The notes beneath the pieces were generated by a model, which saw nothing but the letters and a program-made list of their open reading frames with translations, searched no databases and was not told the DNA's origin. Positions 15,952-23,900 of a stretch of 64,000 bases of DNA are shown in pieces. How positions within the stretch are numbered: position 1 is the first letter of the stretch; each line of letters starts with the position of its first letter. Source of the DNA: Mesorhizobium shangrilense (lineage in GTDB: Bacteria > Pseudomonadota > Alphaproteobacteria > Rhizobiales > Rhizobiaceae); contig NZ_JAQGPN010000001.1 of the NCBI RefSeq assembly GCF_028826155.1, forward strand, positions 2,299,501-2,363,500, written 5' to 3'. The translations under genes were made by a program, and so were the position numbers.

Positions 15952-18555
15952 ATGAAGTCGCATGCGAAGGTCGTGGTCATCGGGGGAGGCGTGGTCGGCT
16001 GCTCCGTGCTGTTCCATCTGGCGCGCGCGGGCTGGACCGACATCGTGCTCCTGGAGCGCGACGAGCTGACGTCGGGCTCCACCTGGCATGCGGCCGGCGG
16101 CATGCACACCATCAACGGCGATCCCAACGTCGCCAAGCTGCAGAAATACACGATCGAGCTGTACAAGGAGATCGAGGAGCTCTCCGGTCAGGCGACGGGC
16201 GTTCACATCACCGGCGGCGTGCTTCTGGCCGCCACTGAGGCGCGCATGGACTGGCTCCGCGGCGTCGTCGCCAAGGGGCGTTATCTCGGCCTCGACCTCG
16301 AAGAAATCTCCGCCGAGGAGGCCCACGCGCTGATGCCGCTGCTCGACCCAAGACAGTTCGTCGGCGCTGTGCGCAATTCCGAGGACGGCCACCTCGATCC
16401 GTCCGGCGTCACCCACGCCTACGCCAAGGCCGCGCGAAAGCTCGGCGCCGAGGTCGAGCGCTTCACCAAGGTCGAGGACATCAAGCGCCTGCCCGATGGC
16501 ACGTGGCAGGTGGTCACCAGCAAGGGCAACGTCGTCGCCGAGCATGTCGTCAACGCCGGGGGGCTGTGGGCGCGCGAGGTGGGCCGCATGGTCGGGCTCG
16601 AACTGCCCGTGCTCGCCATGGAGCACATGTACCTCATTACCGAGGACATGCCGGAGGTGGCCGAAGTCAACCGCACGACCGGCAAGGAGGTCATCCACGC
16701 GGTCGATTTCGACGGCGAGCTCTACCTGCGCCAGGAGCGCGGCGGCATGCTTATGGGCACCTACGAGAAGGCCAACAAGCCGTGGTCGGAATTTTCAACG
16801 CCTTGGAACTTCGGCCACGAGCTGCTGGAGCCGGACATCGACCGCATCGCGCCGTCGCTGGAGGTCGGCTTCCGCCATTTCCCTGCCTTCCAGAACACCG
16901 GCATCAAGCAGATCATCAACGGCCCCTTCACCTTCGCGCCGGACGGCAACCCGCTGGTCGGGCCGGTCCGCGGCCTGCCGGGTTTCTGGGTGGCATGCGG
17001 CGTCATGGCGGGGTTCAGCCAAGGCGGCGGCGTCGGGCTGGCGCTGGCGAACTGGATGATCCACGGCGATCCGGGTTTTGACATCTGGGCCATGGACGTC
17101 GCCCGCTACGGCGACTGGGCGTCGATGCGCTACACCAACGCCAAGGTGCGCGAGAACTATTCGCGCCGCTTCTCGATCCGCTTCCCCAACGAGGAGCTGC
17201 CGGCGGGCAGGGGGCTGAAGACGACGCCGATCTACGACCTGCTCTCGGCCAGGGGCGCGCAATGGGGCGCGGCCTACGGGCTTGAAGTGCCGCTCTGGTA
17301 TGCGCCGGACGGCGTGAAGGACGAATTCTCGTGGCGCCGCTCGACCGACTTCGAGCATGTCGCACGGGAAGTAAAGACGGTCCGCGAAGGCGTTGGCCTG
17401 TCGGAGATTTCCAGCTTCGCCAAGTACCGCGTGAGCGGGTTGGGCGCGACGGCGTGGCTGGACGGGATGCTCACCTGCCGGCTGCCGAAGCCGGGCCGCA
17501 TGACGCTGGCGCCGATGCTCAAGGAAGACGGCAAGCTGATCGGCGATTTTTCGCTGGCGAATGTGGCCGGTGTGGCGCCCGGTTCACCCCCACCCCTAAC
17601 CCCTCCCCTGACCCCTCCCCACAAGGGGGAGGGGGACGCTGGTGTCCCACCGACCTCGCCTTCTGTGGCTTCAAGCGACAAGGGCGCAGAATTCACCTCC
17701 CCCTTGTGGGGAGGGGTAAGGGGTGGGGGTACCCCTACCACTGCTGCCACCGAATGGTACATCTTCGGATCCGGCATCGCCGAGCAATTCCACATTCGCT
17801 GGTTCGAGAAGCATCTCCCTGCGGATGGTTCGGTCGTCGTCGAGGCGCTGGGGACAAAACTCACCGGCCTTTCCATCGCCGGGCCAAGGGCGCGCGACCT
17901 GCTTGCCAGGGTCGTCCGGGAAGACGTCTCCACTGCGGCGTTTCCGTTCATGGCGATCAGGCGCATGGACGTCGGCATGGCGCCCTGCATCGTCGGCCGC
18001 GTTAGCTACACCGGCGATCTTGGTTATGAGATCTGGGTCGAGCCGGAATACCAGCGCCATGTGTTCCGCACGCTGATGGAGGCGGGCGAGGAGTTCGGCA
18101 TCGACCTGTTCGGCGGCCGGGCCCTCAACGCACTGCGGCTGGAAAAGAACTACGGCTCCTGGGCGCGCGAGTACCGGCCCATCTACGGCCCGCTCGAAGC
18201 CGGCCTCGACCGCTTCGTCGCCTATGGGAAAGACGCGGACTTCATCGGCAAGGCAGCCGCGCTGAAGGAGCGCGACAGTGGCGGCAAGCTCCGGCTGCGC
18301 AGCTTCCTGGTCGAGACCGATGACGCCGACGTCATCGGCGACGAGGCGATCTGCCACGACGGGCAGGTGCACGGCTGGGTGACGTCCGGCGGCTACGCGC
18401 ACGGCTCGCGCGTTTCGGTCGCGATGGGATACGTGCCGAAGGAGATCGCCGACGCGACCGGCGGCTTCGAGATCGAACTGCTCGGCAGACGCTATCCCGC
18501 GCGCACACAGCGTGAAGCGCTGTTTGATGCCGATCAGAGGCGGTTGCGGGGGTGA
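15952..18555 (+). CDS. FAD-dependent oxidoreductase/GcvT-domain protein (dimethylglycine/sarcosine dehydrogenase-like) with an in-frame palindromic insertion
   Basis: An 867-residue two-part enzyme. Residues about 5-380 are a DAO-type FAD domain, with dinucleotide motif VVIGGGVVGCSVLFHLA and GSTWHAAGGMHT, where the flavin-linked His is expected. Residues about 420-867 are GcvT-like aminomethyl/folate-binding domains (AGLDRFVAYGKDADFIGKAA, YARTQREALFD-like end). Relatives oxidatively demethylate dimethylglycine or sarcosine and pass the one-carbon unit to tetrahydrofolate. It follows the MttB-family gene, which fits stepwise removal of methyl groups from a methylated amine. Residues about 545-598 are Pro/Gly-rich and unlike the family; they are encoded by a DNA palindrome (17588-17731) inserted between IGDFSLANVAG and EWYIFGSGIAEQ. 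The frame is kept, so the protein may still be made. Function is otherwise well supported. Confidence 0.92.
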   Translation: MKSHAKVVVIGGGVVGCSVLFHLARAGWTDIVLLERDELTSGSTWHAAGGMHTINGDPNVAKLQKYTIELYKEIEELSGQATGVHITGGVLLAATEARMDWLRGVVAKGRYLGLDLEEISAEEAHALMPLLDPRQFVGAVRNSEDGHLDPSGVTHAYAKAARKLGAEVERFTKVEDIKRLPDGTWQVVTSKGNVVAEHVVNAGGLWAREVGRMVGLELPVLAMEHMYLITEDMPEVAEVNRTTGKEVIHAVDFDGELYLRQERGGMLMGTYEKANKPWSEFSTPWNFGHELLEPDIDRIAPSLEVGFRHFPAFQNTGIKQIINGPFTFAPDGNPLVGPVRGLPGFWVACGVMAGFSQGGGVGLALANWMIHGDPGFDIWAMDVARYGDWASMRYTNAKVRENYSRRFSIRFPNEELPAGRGLKTTPIYDLLSARGAQWGAAYGLEVPLWYAPDGVKDEFSWRRSTDFEHVAREVKTVREGVGLSEISSFAKYRVSGLGATAWLDGMLTCRLPKPGRMTLAPMLKEDGKLIGDFSLANVAGVAPGSPPPLTPPLTPPHKGEGDAGVPPTSPSVASSDKGAEFTSPLWGGVRGGGTPTTAATEWYIFGSGIAEQFHIRWFEKHLPADGSVVVEALGTKLTGLSIAGPRARDLLARVVREDVSTAAFPFMAIRRMDVGMAPCIVGRVSYTGDLGYEIWVEPEYQRHVFRTLMEAGEEFGIDLFGGRALNALRLEKNYGSWAREYRPIYGPLEAGLDRFVAYGKDADFIGKAAALKERDSGGKLRLRSFLVETDDADVIGDEAICHDGQVHGWVTSGGYAHGSRVSVAMGYVPKEIADATGGFEIELLGRRYPARTQREALFDADQRRLRG
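17588..17731. repeat. Palindromic element inserted inside a coding region
   Basis: Left arm from 17588 (ACCCCTAACCCCTCCCC, then ACCCCTCCCCACAAGGGGGA) is the near-perfect reverse complement of the right arm, which ends near 17731 (CTCCCCCTTGTGGGGAGGGG, then TAAGGGGTGGGGG). A 54-base loop lies between them (about 17637-17690), and the left arm has an extra 12-base partial duplication. The element contains no stop in the frame used by the host gene and adds about 54 residues. Its arms resemble a common short intergenic palindrome in rhizobial genomes, which in translation reads PPLTPPHKGEG or SPLWGGVRGGG. Confidence 0.9.
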
Positions 18556-18696
18556 GGTAGGCGACCAGTCCTGGCAGGCACATTGCCGATTCATTCCAAT
18601 GTGTTAGGCGCTTGTCCGCTGCGTCGTGGTATGGGGTCGGCTCTTACTGTTGGGTGGGCTGCCGGGATGGCACGGCGTGGGAGTTCGCATTGAACT

Positions 18697-18933
18697 GTTG
18701 GGCGCTTGTCCGCCACGTCACGGCATGGGTCCTAGGGTCGCGCTCCGCTTCGCTGCGCTTGCCCTAGGATGACGAAGGTTGGGATGTCGCTGCCAACCAC
18801 GTCGCTGCCAACCGCCAACCTCGGTGATTGGCGCTGCGTCCTCTCCCCTCTTCGTCATCCTAGGGCGAAGTCGAGCAAAGCGAAGGCGGAGACCCTAGGA
18901 CCCATGCCGTGACGTGGCGGATAGGCGCCCAAC
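18697..18933. repeat. Long inverted pair of intergenic palindromic repeats
   Basis: Two copies of about 80 bases face each other: 18697-18777 (GTTGGGCGCTTGTCCGCCAC, then GTCACGGCATGGGTCCTAGG, ending CCCTAGGATGACGAAG) and 18850-18933, its inverse. Each copy is itself palindromic through CCTAGGGTC and CCCTAGGATGAC. A degenerate partial third copy of the outer segment begins near 18605. They belong to the same family as the copies at 15691-15850. The pair could form a long cruciform or transcript hairpin after the flavoenzyme gene. Confidence 0.85.
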
Positions 18934-19532
18934 GACGCAATGCTGGACCCATGCCGCAGCGCGGCGGTCACGCCAACGGTGCAACTCCGGTCAGTCTGAA
19001 AAGCGCTCCACATCGCCCCCAATTACGCGGAAACAGGGGAGAGTGGTGAGAATAAGGCCCGCTCCGTCACAAAATTCTCTTTGAGATGTCAGCGGCTTAC
19101 CAAAAGGCGATCCACTTCATTCTCCCGCTGTCCTCCTCACCTGTCTCGAGCAGGCCTATGATCCTCATCGGCAGCTTCCTGGTGGGAACGTGTGCGCAAC
19201 CGGCTATCCAGGCCGGAGCAGGTGAGCGGGATGCTCCGGCCCTGTGCTGGCGCCGCGTGCTCGCGTCCTTTGCCTTGGCAGATCAGGGGCAAGGCGATGG
19301 GCCGGTAGCCAGCCGGGGAGAAGACGCCGGCGGTGCATGGCAGCGCGTCGACTTCAGAAAATTGACTGGACGACGCTGCCATGCGCCGCCTCCCACACCC
19401 CGGCTTCGGAACGAGGCGCGGGAACTGCCATGGGAGAGGGAAGACTGGCGCGAACGCACAAAAGTAACCGTCCTCGGTTTCCGCTGATGCCCGCAGGTAG
19501 GCAACGACAATTCTCGCACACCTCGTCAAAAT
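18934..19532. other. Gene-free structured region upstream of preT
   Basis: I find no convincing gene between the repeats and the preT promoter; small frames here lack ribosome sites and family resemblance. Three stem-capable inverted repeats are present: GGCCGGAGCA/TGCTCCGGCC (19211-19220 and 19232-19241), GCCTTG/CAAGGC (19272-19277 and 19290-19295) and GCATGGCAGCG/CGCTGCCATGC (19336-19346 and 19375-19385). The region could encode a structured RNA, a long leader, or be a decayed element. Confidence 0.35.
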
Positions 19533-19548
19533 TTGACCGATTGATAAA
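19533..19548. promoter_or_regulatory. Candidate RutR-type operator before preT
   Basis: TTGACCGATTGATAAA matches 11 of 14 defined bases of the E. coli RutR palindrome (TTGACCA, two bases, TGGTCAA), as I recall that consensus. It shares the 11-base core TTGACCGATTG with the reverse complement of the site at 30133-30148 before the aminotransferase gene. The AT-rich stretch right after it (GATAAAAAAACAAAAC) is the likely promoter, so binding would block preTA transcription. Confidence 0.55.
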
Positions 19549-19617
19549 AAAACAAAACGTGCTAGCCTCCCCGAAAACAAGAATTAGCCAGCGTAAAGCA
19601 AGCTAAGGGGAACATAG

Positions 19618-20982
19618 ATGGCTGAAGGCCAGTTCAAGGAAGGCATAGCCGCCGGGCGGCTTGCGGCTGCCCAGTATGCCGACAATTTTTCCGACCTGCA
19701 TCCACCGCTCGACCAACACGAGGCGCTGGTCGAAGCGGACCGTTGCTACTTCTGCTACGATGCGCCTTGCATGCAGGCATGCCCGACCTCAATCGACATC
19801 CCGCTCTTCATTCGCCAGATCGCGACGGGCAACCCGATAGGCTCGGCAAAGACGATCTTCGACCAGAACATACTTGGCGGCATGTGCGCCCGCGTCTGCC
19901 CGACCGAGACACTCTGCGAAGAGGTCTGCGTGCGCGAAATCGCCGAGGGCAAGCCGGTGCAGATCGGCCGCCTGCAGCGCTACGCCACCGACACGGCGAT
20001 GGCCCAGGGCAAGCAGTTTTATGAGCGCGCCGCGCCGACGGGCAAGAAGATCGCCGTCGTCGGCGCCGGCCCGGCCGGGCTGGCTGCCGCGCATCGGCTG
20101 GCCCGCTACGGCCACGACGTCACCATCCTCGAGGCGCGGCCGAAAGCCGGCGGCCTCAACGAGTACGGCATCGCCGCCTACAAGAGCACCGACGACTTCG
20201 CGAATGCGGAGGTCGAGTATGTCACCGCAATCGGCGGCATAGACATCCAGTACGGCAAGGCGCTCGGGCGTGACGCGCACCTGTCCGATCTGGCGTCGAG
20301 CTATGATGCGGTCTTCCTCGGCATGGGGCTTGCCGGCGTCAACGCGCTGCGCGCCGAGGGCGAGCACGCAGCCGGTGTCGACAATGCGGTGGATTTTATC
20401 GCGGAACTGCGCCAGGCGAAGGATCTATCCCGGCTGCCCGTCGGACGCAGGGTCGTGGTTATCGGCGGCGGCATGACCGCCATCGATGCTGCCATCCAGT
20501 CCAAGCTGCTCGGCGCGGAAGAGGTGACCATCTGCTACCGCCGCGGGCAGGACCAGATGAACGCCTCCGGCTTCGAGCAGGACCTGGCTTCGGCCACGGG
20601 CGTTTCCATCCGCCACTGGCTCCAGCCGAAGACTGTGATCGCCGAGAAGGGCAAGGTCACCGGCGTCGAACTCGAATACACCAAGATGAAGGACGGCAAG
20701 CTGGTCGGCACCGGCGAGACGCTAAGGCTGCCGGCGGATCAGGTGTTCAAGGCGATCGGGCAGACCTTCGTCCCGTCCGCCCTGAACGGAAGCGGCGAGG
20801 CGATCACCCTCGAGGCCGGCCGCATCAAGGTCGACGCAGAAGGACGCACGTCGATGCCGAAAGTCTGGGCCGGCGGCGACTGCATCCTCGGCGGCGAAGA
20901 TCTCACGGTGTCCGCAGTCGCGCAGGGCCGGGACGCCGCAGAATCCATTCACCGCAGCTTGACCTCGAACGGGAGGGCATGA
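19618..20982 (+). CDS. preT: NAD-dependent dihydropyrimidine dehydrogenase, subunit PreT
   Basis: A 454-residue flavin- and Fe-S-containing subunit that feeds electrons from NAD(P)H to PreA for reduction of uracil and thymine to the dihydro forms. An N-terminal GltD-like Fe-S domain carries CYFCYDAPCMQACPT (near residues 43-57) and GGMCARVCPTETLCEEVC. An FAD motif follows at about residue 140 (IAVVGAGPAGLAAAHRLA), then an NAD-binding motif (VVVIGGGMTAIDAAIQSKLLG) and the closing FAD motif VWAGGDCILGG. Its stop overlaps the alternative preA ATG at 20979. The ATG 19618 follows AAGGGGAACATAG. The gene is first in its operon, behind a candidate RutR-type site. Confidence 0.95.
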   Translation: MAEGQFKEGIAAGRLAAAQYADNFSDLHPPLDQHEALVEADRCYFCYDAPCMQACPTSIDIPLFIRQIATGNPIGSAKTIFDQNILGGMCARVCPTETLCEEVCVREIAEGKPVQIGRLQRYATDTAMAQGKQFYERAAPTGKKIAVVGAGPAGLAAAHRLARYGHDVTILEARPKAGGLNEYGIAAYKSTDDFANAEVEYVTAIGGIDIQYGKALGRDAHLSDLASSYDAVFLGMGLAGVNALRAEGEHAAGVDNAVDFIAELRQAKDLSRLPVGRRVVVIGGGMTAIDAAIQSKLLGAEEVTICYRRGQDQMNASGFEQDLASATGVSIRHWLQPKTVIAEKGKVTGVELEYTKMKDGKLVGTGETLRLPADQVFKAIGQTFVPSALNGSGEAITLEAGRIKVDAEGRTSMPKVWAGGDCILGGEDLTVSAVAQGRDAAESIHRSLTSNGRA

Positions 20983-20984
20983 GC

Positions 20985-22298
20985 ATGGCTGACCTTCGCA
21001 ACAACTTCGTCGGCATCAAGTCGCCCAATCCGTTCTGGCTTGCCTCGGCGCCGCCGACAGACAAGGCCTACAACGTGATCCGCGCCTTCAAGGCGGGATG
21101 GGGCGGGGTCGTGTGGAAGACGCTTGGCGAGGAAGGGCCGCCGGTCGTCAATGTCAACGGCCCGCGCTACGGCGCCATCTGGGGCGCCGATCGCAGGCTG
21201 CTGGGCCTGAACAACATCGAACTGATCACCGACCGCGACCTCCAGGTAAACCTGCAGGAGATGAAGCAGGTCAAGCGCGACTGGCCGGACCGGGCGCTCG
21301 TCGCTTCCATCATGGTTCCCTGCACGGAAGACGCCTGGAAGGCCATCCTGCCGCTGGTCGAGGAGACCGGGGCAGACGGCATCGAACTGAATTTCGGCTG
21401 TCCGCACGGCATGAGCGAACGCGGCATGGGTTCGGCCGTCGGCCAGGTGCCGGAATACATCGAGATGGTGGTGCGCTGGTGCAAGCAGTACACGCGCATG
21501 CCGGTCATCACCAAGCTGACGCCGAACATCACCGACATCCGCAAGCCGGCGCGCGCCGCTTTCGCCGGCGGCACCGACGCCGTGTCGCTGATCAACACGA
21601 TCAACTCGATCACCGGGGTCAACCTCGACAGTTTCGCGCCGGAGCCGACGATCGATGGCAAGGGCTCGCATGGTGGCTATTGCGGCCCGGCGGTCAAACC
21701 CATCGCCATGAACATGGTCGCCGAGATCGCGCGCGATCCGGAAACGCGCGGCCTGCCGATCTCGGGCATCGGCGGCATCACGACCTGGCGCGACGCCGCC
21801 GAGTTCATGGCGCTCGGCGCCGGCAACGTGCAGGTCTGCACGGCGGCGATGACCTACGGCTTCAAGATCGTCCAGGAGATGATCGCCGGACTGGAGAACT
21901 GGATGGACGAGAAGGGTCACCGCTCGCTCGACGACATCATCGGCCGCGCCACCCCGAACGTCACCGACTGGCAGTACCTCAACCTCAACTACGTCGCCAA
22001 GGCGCGCATCGACCAGGATGCCTGCATCAAGTGCGGCCGCTGCCACATCGCCTGCGAGGACACGTCGCACCAGGCGATCACGCAGATGGTCGAAGGCGTG
22101 CGCCACTTCGAGGTCATGGAGGACGAGTGCGTCGGCTGCAACCTCTGCGTCAACGTTTGCCCCGTCGAGGGCTGCATCACCATGGAGCCGCTGGCCGCCG
22201 GCGTGATCGACCAGCGCACGAAGCAGCCTGTGTCGCCCACCTACGCGAACTGGACGACGCATCCGAACAACCCGATGGCTAGGCAGGCCGCGGAGTAG
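20985..22298 (+). CDS. preA: NAD-dependent dihydropyrimidine dehydrogenase, subunit PreA
   Basis: Catalytic FMN subunit of 437 residues that reduces uracil or thymine, the first step of reductive pyrimidine degradation. The N-terminal barrel resembles dihydroorotate dehydrogenase (SPNPFWLASAPPTDK; NFGCPHGMSERGMGSAVGQ; KLTPNITDI). The C-terminal part holds two 4Fe-4S motifs: ACIKCGRCHIACED and ECVGCNLCVNVCPVEGC. I chose ATG 20985 because GGAGG lies 8 bases before it; ATG 20979 overlaps the preT stop but is only 2 bases from that site. The position of the general-acid Cys of mammalian dihydropyrimidine dehydrogenase appears as Val (SAVGQ); whether that is usual in bacterial PreA needs an alignment. 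Confidence 0.95.
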   Translation: MADLRNNFVGIKSPNPFWLASAPPTDKAYNVIRAFKAGWGGVVWKTLGEEGPPVVNVNGPRYGAIWGADRRLLGLNNIELITDRDLQVNLQEMKQVKRDWPDRALVASIMVPCTEDAWKAILPLVEETGADGIELNFGCPHGMSERGMGSAVGQVPEYIEMVVRWCKQYTRMPVITKLTPNITDIRKPARAAFAGGTDAVSLINTINSITGVNLDSFAPEPTIDGKGSHGGYCGPAVKPIAMNMVAEIARDPETRGLPISGIGGITTWRDAAEFMALGAGNVQVCTAAMTYGFKIVQEMIAGLENWMDEKGHRSLDDIIGRATPNVTDWQYLNLNYVAKARIDQDACIKCGRCHIACEDTSHQAITQMVEGVRHFEVMEDECVGCNLCVNVCPVEGCITMEPLAAGVIDQRTKQPVSPTYANWTTHPNNPMARQAAE

Positions 22299-22326
22299 GG
22301 GCAGATGTCCCGACCTTGAATTGCGC

Positions 22327-22356
22327 ATCACTTGCGCTCATATTGAGCGCAGTGAT
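22327..22356. promoter_or_regulatory. Operator palindrome before the RES-Xre toxin-antitoxin pair
   Basis: ATCAC, then TGCGCTCA, a TAT centre, TGAGCGCA and GTGAT form a nearly perfect 30-base palindrome with one unpaired base, 20 bases before the antitoxin start. Toxin-antitoxin operons of this class are autorepressed by the DNA-binding antitoxin, so this is the expected operator. Confidence 0.7.
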
Positions 22357-22376
22357 GTCATTTTGAGGTCGATGTC

Positions 22377-22745
22377 ATGCCGAATGCACTGAACATGGCT
22401 GCAACCGGCTTTGCCGACGAGCGCTCGCCCTTCCTCTCCGTGGGGCGGGTCACGGCGCTGCTCGGCGTCACAAATTCCGAACTCGCCAAGCTCATCGGGG
22501 TCGCCCGCAACACGCTTGCGGCCAAGTCGGGAGCGCGAAAAGTCGATCAGGCGCTGAGCCCGGTGGTGCGCATCCTCGCCATGGCTGCCGAGATGGCCGG
22601 CGACGAGAGCCGCGCCGCGATCTGGTTCAAGCACCAGCCGATCCCCGGTTGGGCCGGCAAGACCGCCTACGACCTTGTTTCGGAAGGCAAGTCGGACAAG
22701 GTGCTCGCCTATCTGGAGGCCGTGCGCTCCGGCGTCTATGCCTGA
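22377..22745 (+). CDS. Xre/MbcA/ParS-type antitoxin of a RES toxin
   Basis: A 122-residue antitoxin. Residues about 20-60 form a helix-turn-helix-like segment (GVTNSELAKLIGVARNTLA), and the C-terminal half is the toxin-binding domain shared with MbcA/ParS proteins (WFKHQPIPGWAGKTAYDLVSEGKSDKVLAYLEAV). It overlaps the toxin gene by 8 bases, the normal arrangement of these pairs. A palindrome at 22327-22356 sits just upstream and is its probable autoregulatory site. The ribosome site GAGG lies 8 bases before ATG 22377. Confidence 0.92.
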   Translation: MPNALNMAATGFADERSPFLSVGRVTALLGVTNSELAKLIGVARNTLAAKSGARKVDQALSPVVRILAMAAEMAGDESRAAIWFKHQPIPGWAGKTAYDLVSEGKSDKVLAYLEAVRSGVYA

Positions 22746-23259
22746 GCCGACAGGCCACCCTGAACCGCTCACGCTCTGGCGCGCCTATGTGCCCCGCTGG
22801 GCCTACCTGCCATTGTCGGGCGAGGGGGCAGCACGCTTCGGCGGACGCTGGAATCCGGTGGGCGCGCCGACGATCTACGCTGCGCTCGAACTGTCCACGG
22901 CCTGGGCCGAATACAATCAGGGCTTTGTCCAGCATCCCGCGCTGATCGCCCGGCTAGAGCTTTCCGGCGCATCGCTTGCCGATCTGACGGATTCGACGGT
23001 CCTGGAGGCGCTGGGTATCGACGCGTCGATCCATGCCTGCGAGTGGCGCGACGTGCTCGACCGCGGCGAGGTTCCACCAACCTACCTGCTCCGGGACATC
23101 CTGCTGGCGAAAGGCGTTCTCGGCGTCATCTATCCCTCCTTCATGTCGCCCGGCGGAAGGTGCGCTGCGATCTGGCGCTGGAATAACGCGGACGGGCCGA
23201 CCCTCAGCATTGTCGATCCCGAAGGGCGCATGCCGAAAACCCCGGCCTCCTGGGTGTGA
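22738..23259 (+). CDS. RES-domain toxin
   Basis: A 173-residue RES toxin. Characterised relatives use an ADP-ribosyltransferase-like fold to break down NAD+ and stop growth. The conserved features are visible: Arg in GGRWNP (residue 37), Tyr at 47 in TIYAALELSTAWAEY with the following Glu at 58, and the Ser region IYPSFMSPGG. The start ATG lies inside the antitoxin gene, in a different frame, with 8 bases of overlap. Full length suggests a functional toxin, so the partner must neutralise it. Confidence 0.92.
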   Translation: MPEPTGHPEPLTLWRAYVPRWAYLPLSGEGAARFGGRWNPVGAPTIYAALELSTAWAEYNQGFVQHPALIARLELSGASLADLTDSTVLEALGIDASIHACEWRDVLDRGEVPPTYLLRDILLAKGVLGVIYPSFMSPGGRCAAIWRWNNADGPTLSIVDPEGRMPKTPASWV

Positions 23260-23313
23260 GCATCTCGTGTCGGTAGATGTCAGCAGGGACTTTCTTGATC
23301 GTTGCAACTCGGA

Positions 23314-23342
23314 TTATCGTGGATAAATGTTATCCATGATAA
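23314..23342. promoter_or_regulatory. Operator palindrome before an Rrf2 regulator
   Basis: TTATCGTGGATAA and TTATCCATGATAA flank a 3-base centre; 12 of 13 bases pair. It lies 30 bases before the Rrf2 gene start at 23372, where an autoregulatory Rrf2 operator is expected. An in-frame ATG at 23327 falls in the centre and is therefore unlikely to be the start. Confidence 0.7.
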
Positions 23343-23371
23343 CCCGAGTCCACGATGGAGCCGAGACCGGC

Positions 23372-23869
23372 ATGAGACTGAGCGAGGGTGTGGAAGCGGC
23401 GGTCCATTCGGCGATCGTGCTGGCCGAGCTGCCGGCGGGCGCCACGCTGCCCGGCGCGGCGCTTGCCGAATACCACGGCATCTCCGGCAGCTACCTGCTC
23501 AAGCACCTGAAGGACCTGGTGGCAGCGCAGATCCTGGAGTCGCTGCCGGGGCCAGCCGGAGGTTACCGGCTGGCGCGCAAGGCCGACAAGATCAGCCTGC
23601 TGGACATCGTGCTGGCGATAGAAGGGCCTCAGCCGGCGTTCCGCTGCAACGAGATAAGGCAGAAAGGTCCGGGTGCGCTCGAACCGGCCGCCTACAAGAG
23701 GCCGTGCGGTATCAACACTGCGATGCTGAAGGCCGAGCAGGCATACCGCGCCGTGCTCGCCGAAACCAAGTTGTCCAGCTTGATCGAGGACTATGCCAGG
23801 CGCGCCGACCCTCGCGCCGTCGCCTTCAGCTGCGCCTTCCTCGAGCAAAACCAGCGCCTGCCGCGCTGA
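23372..23869 (+). CDS. Rrf2-family transcriptional regulator
   Basis: A 165-residue Rrf2 regulator with a winged helix near residues 10-75 (AVHSAIVLAELPAGATLPG; GISGSYLLKHLKDLVAAQIL; GPAGGYRLAR, the family wing). Three Cys follow the DNA-binding part (FRCNE, KRPCG, FSCAF). They are spaced unlike the tight IscR cluster but might respond to redox or nitrosative signals. I place the start at MRLSEGVE (23372), since the upstream frame crosses the operator palindrome. The AhpD-like gene follows after 31 bases and is the likely target. Confidence 0.9.
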   Translation: MRLSEGVEAAVHSAIVLAELPAGATLPGAALAEYHGISGSYLLKHLKDLVAAQILESLPGPAGGYRLARKADKISLLDIVLAIEGPQPAFRCNEIRQKGPGALEPAAYKRPCGINTAMLKAEQAYRAVLAETKLSSLIEDYARRADPRAVAFSCAFLEQNQRLPR

Positions 23870-23900
23870 AGCCTTCCACGCAAGCAACAGAGGAACGATC

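Noticed and set aside
19086..19606. Several short frames in the gap before preT
   Set aside because: No ribosome site, signal peptide or family resemblance, and they run across hairpins on both strands.
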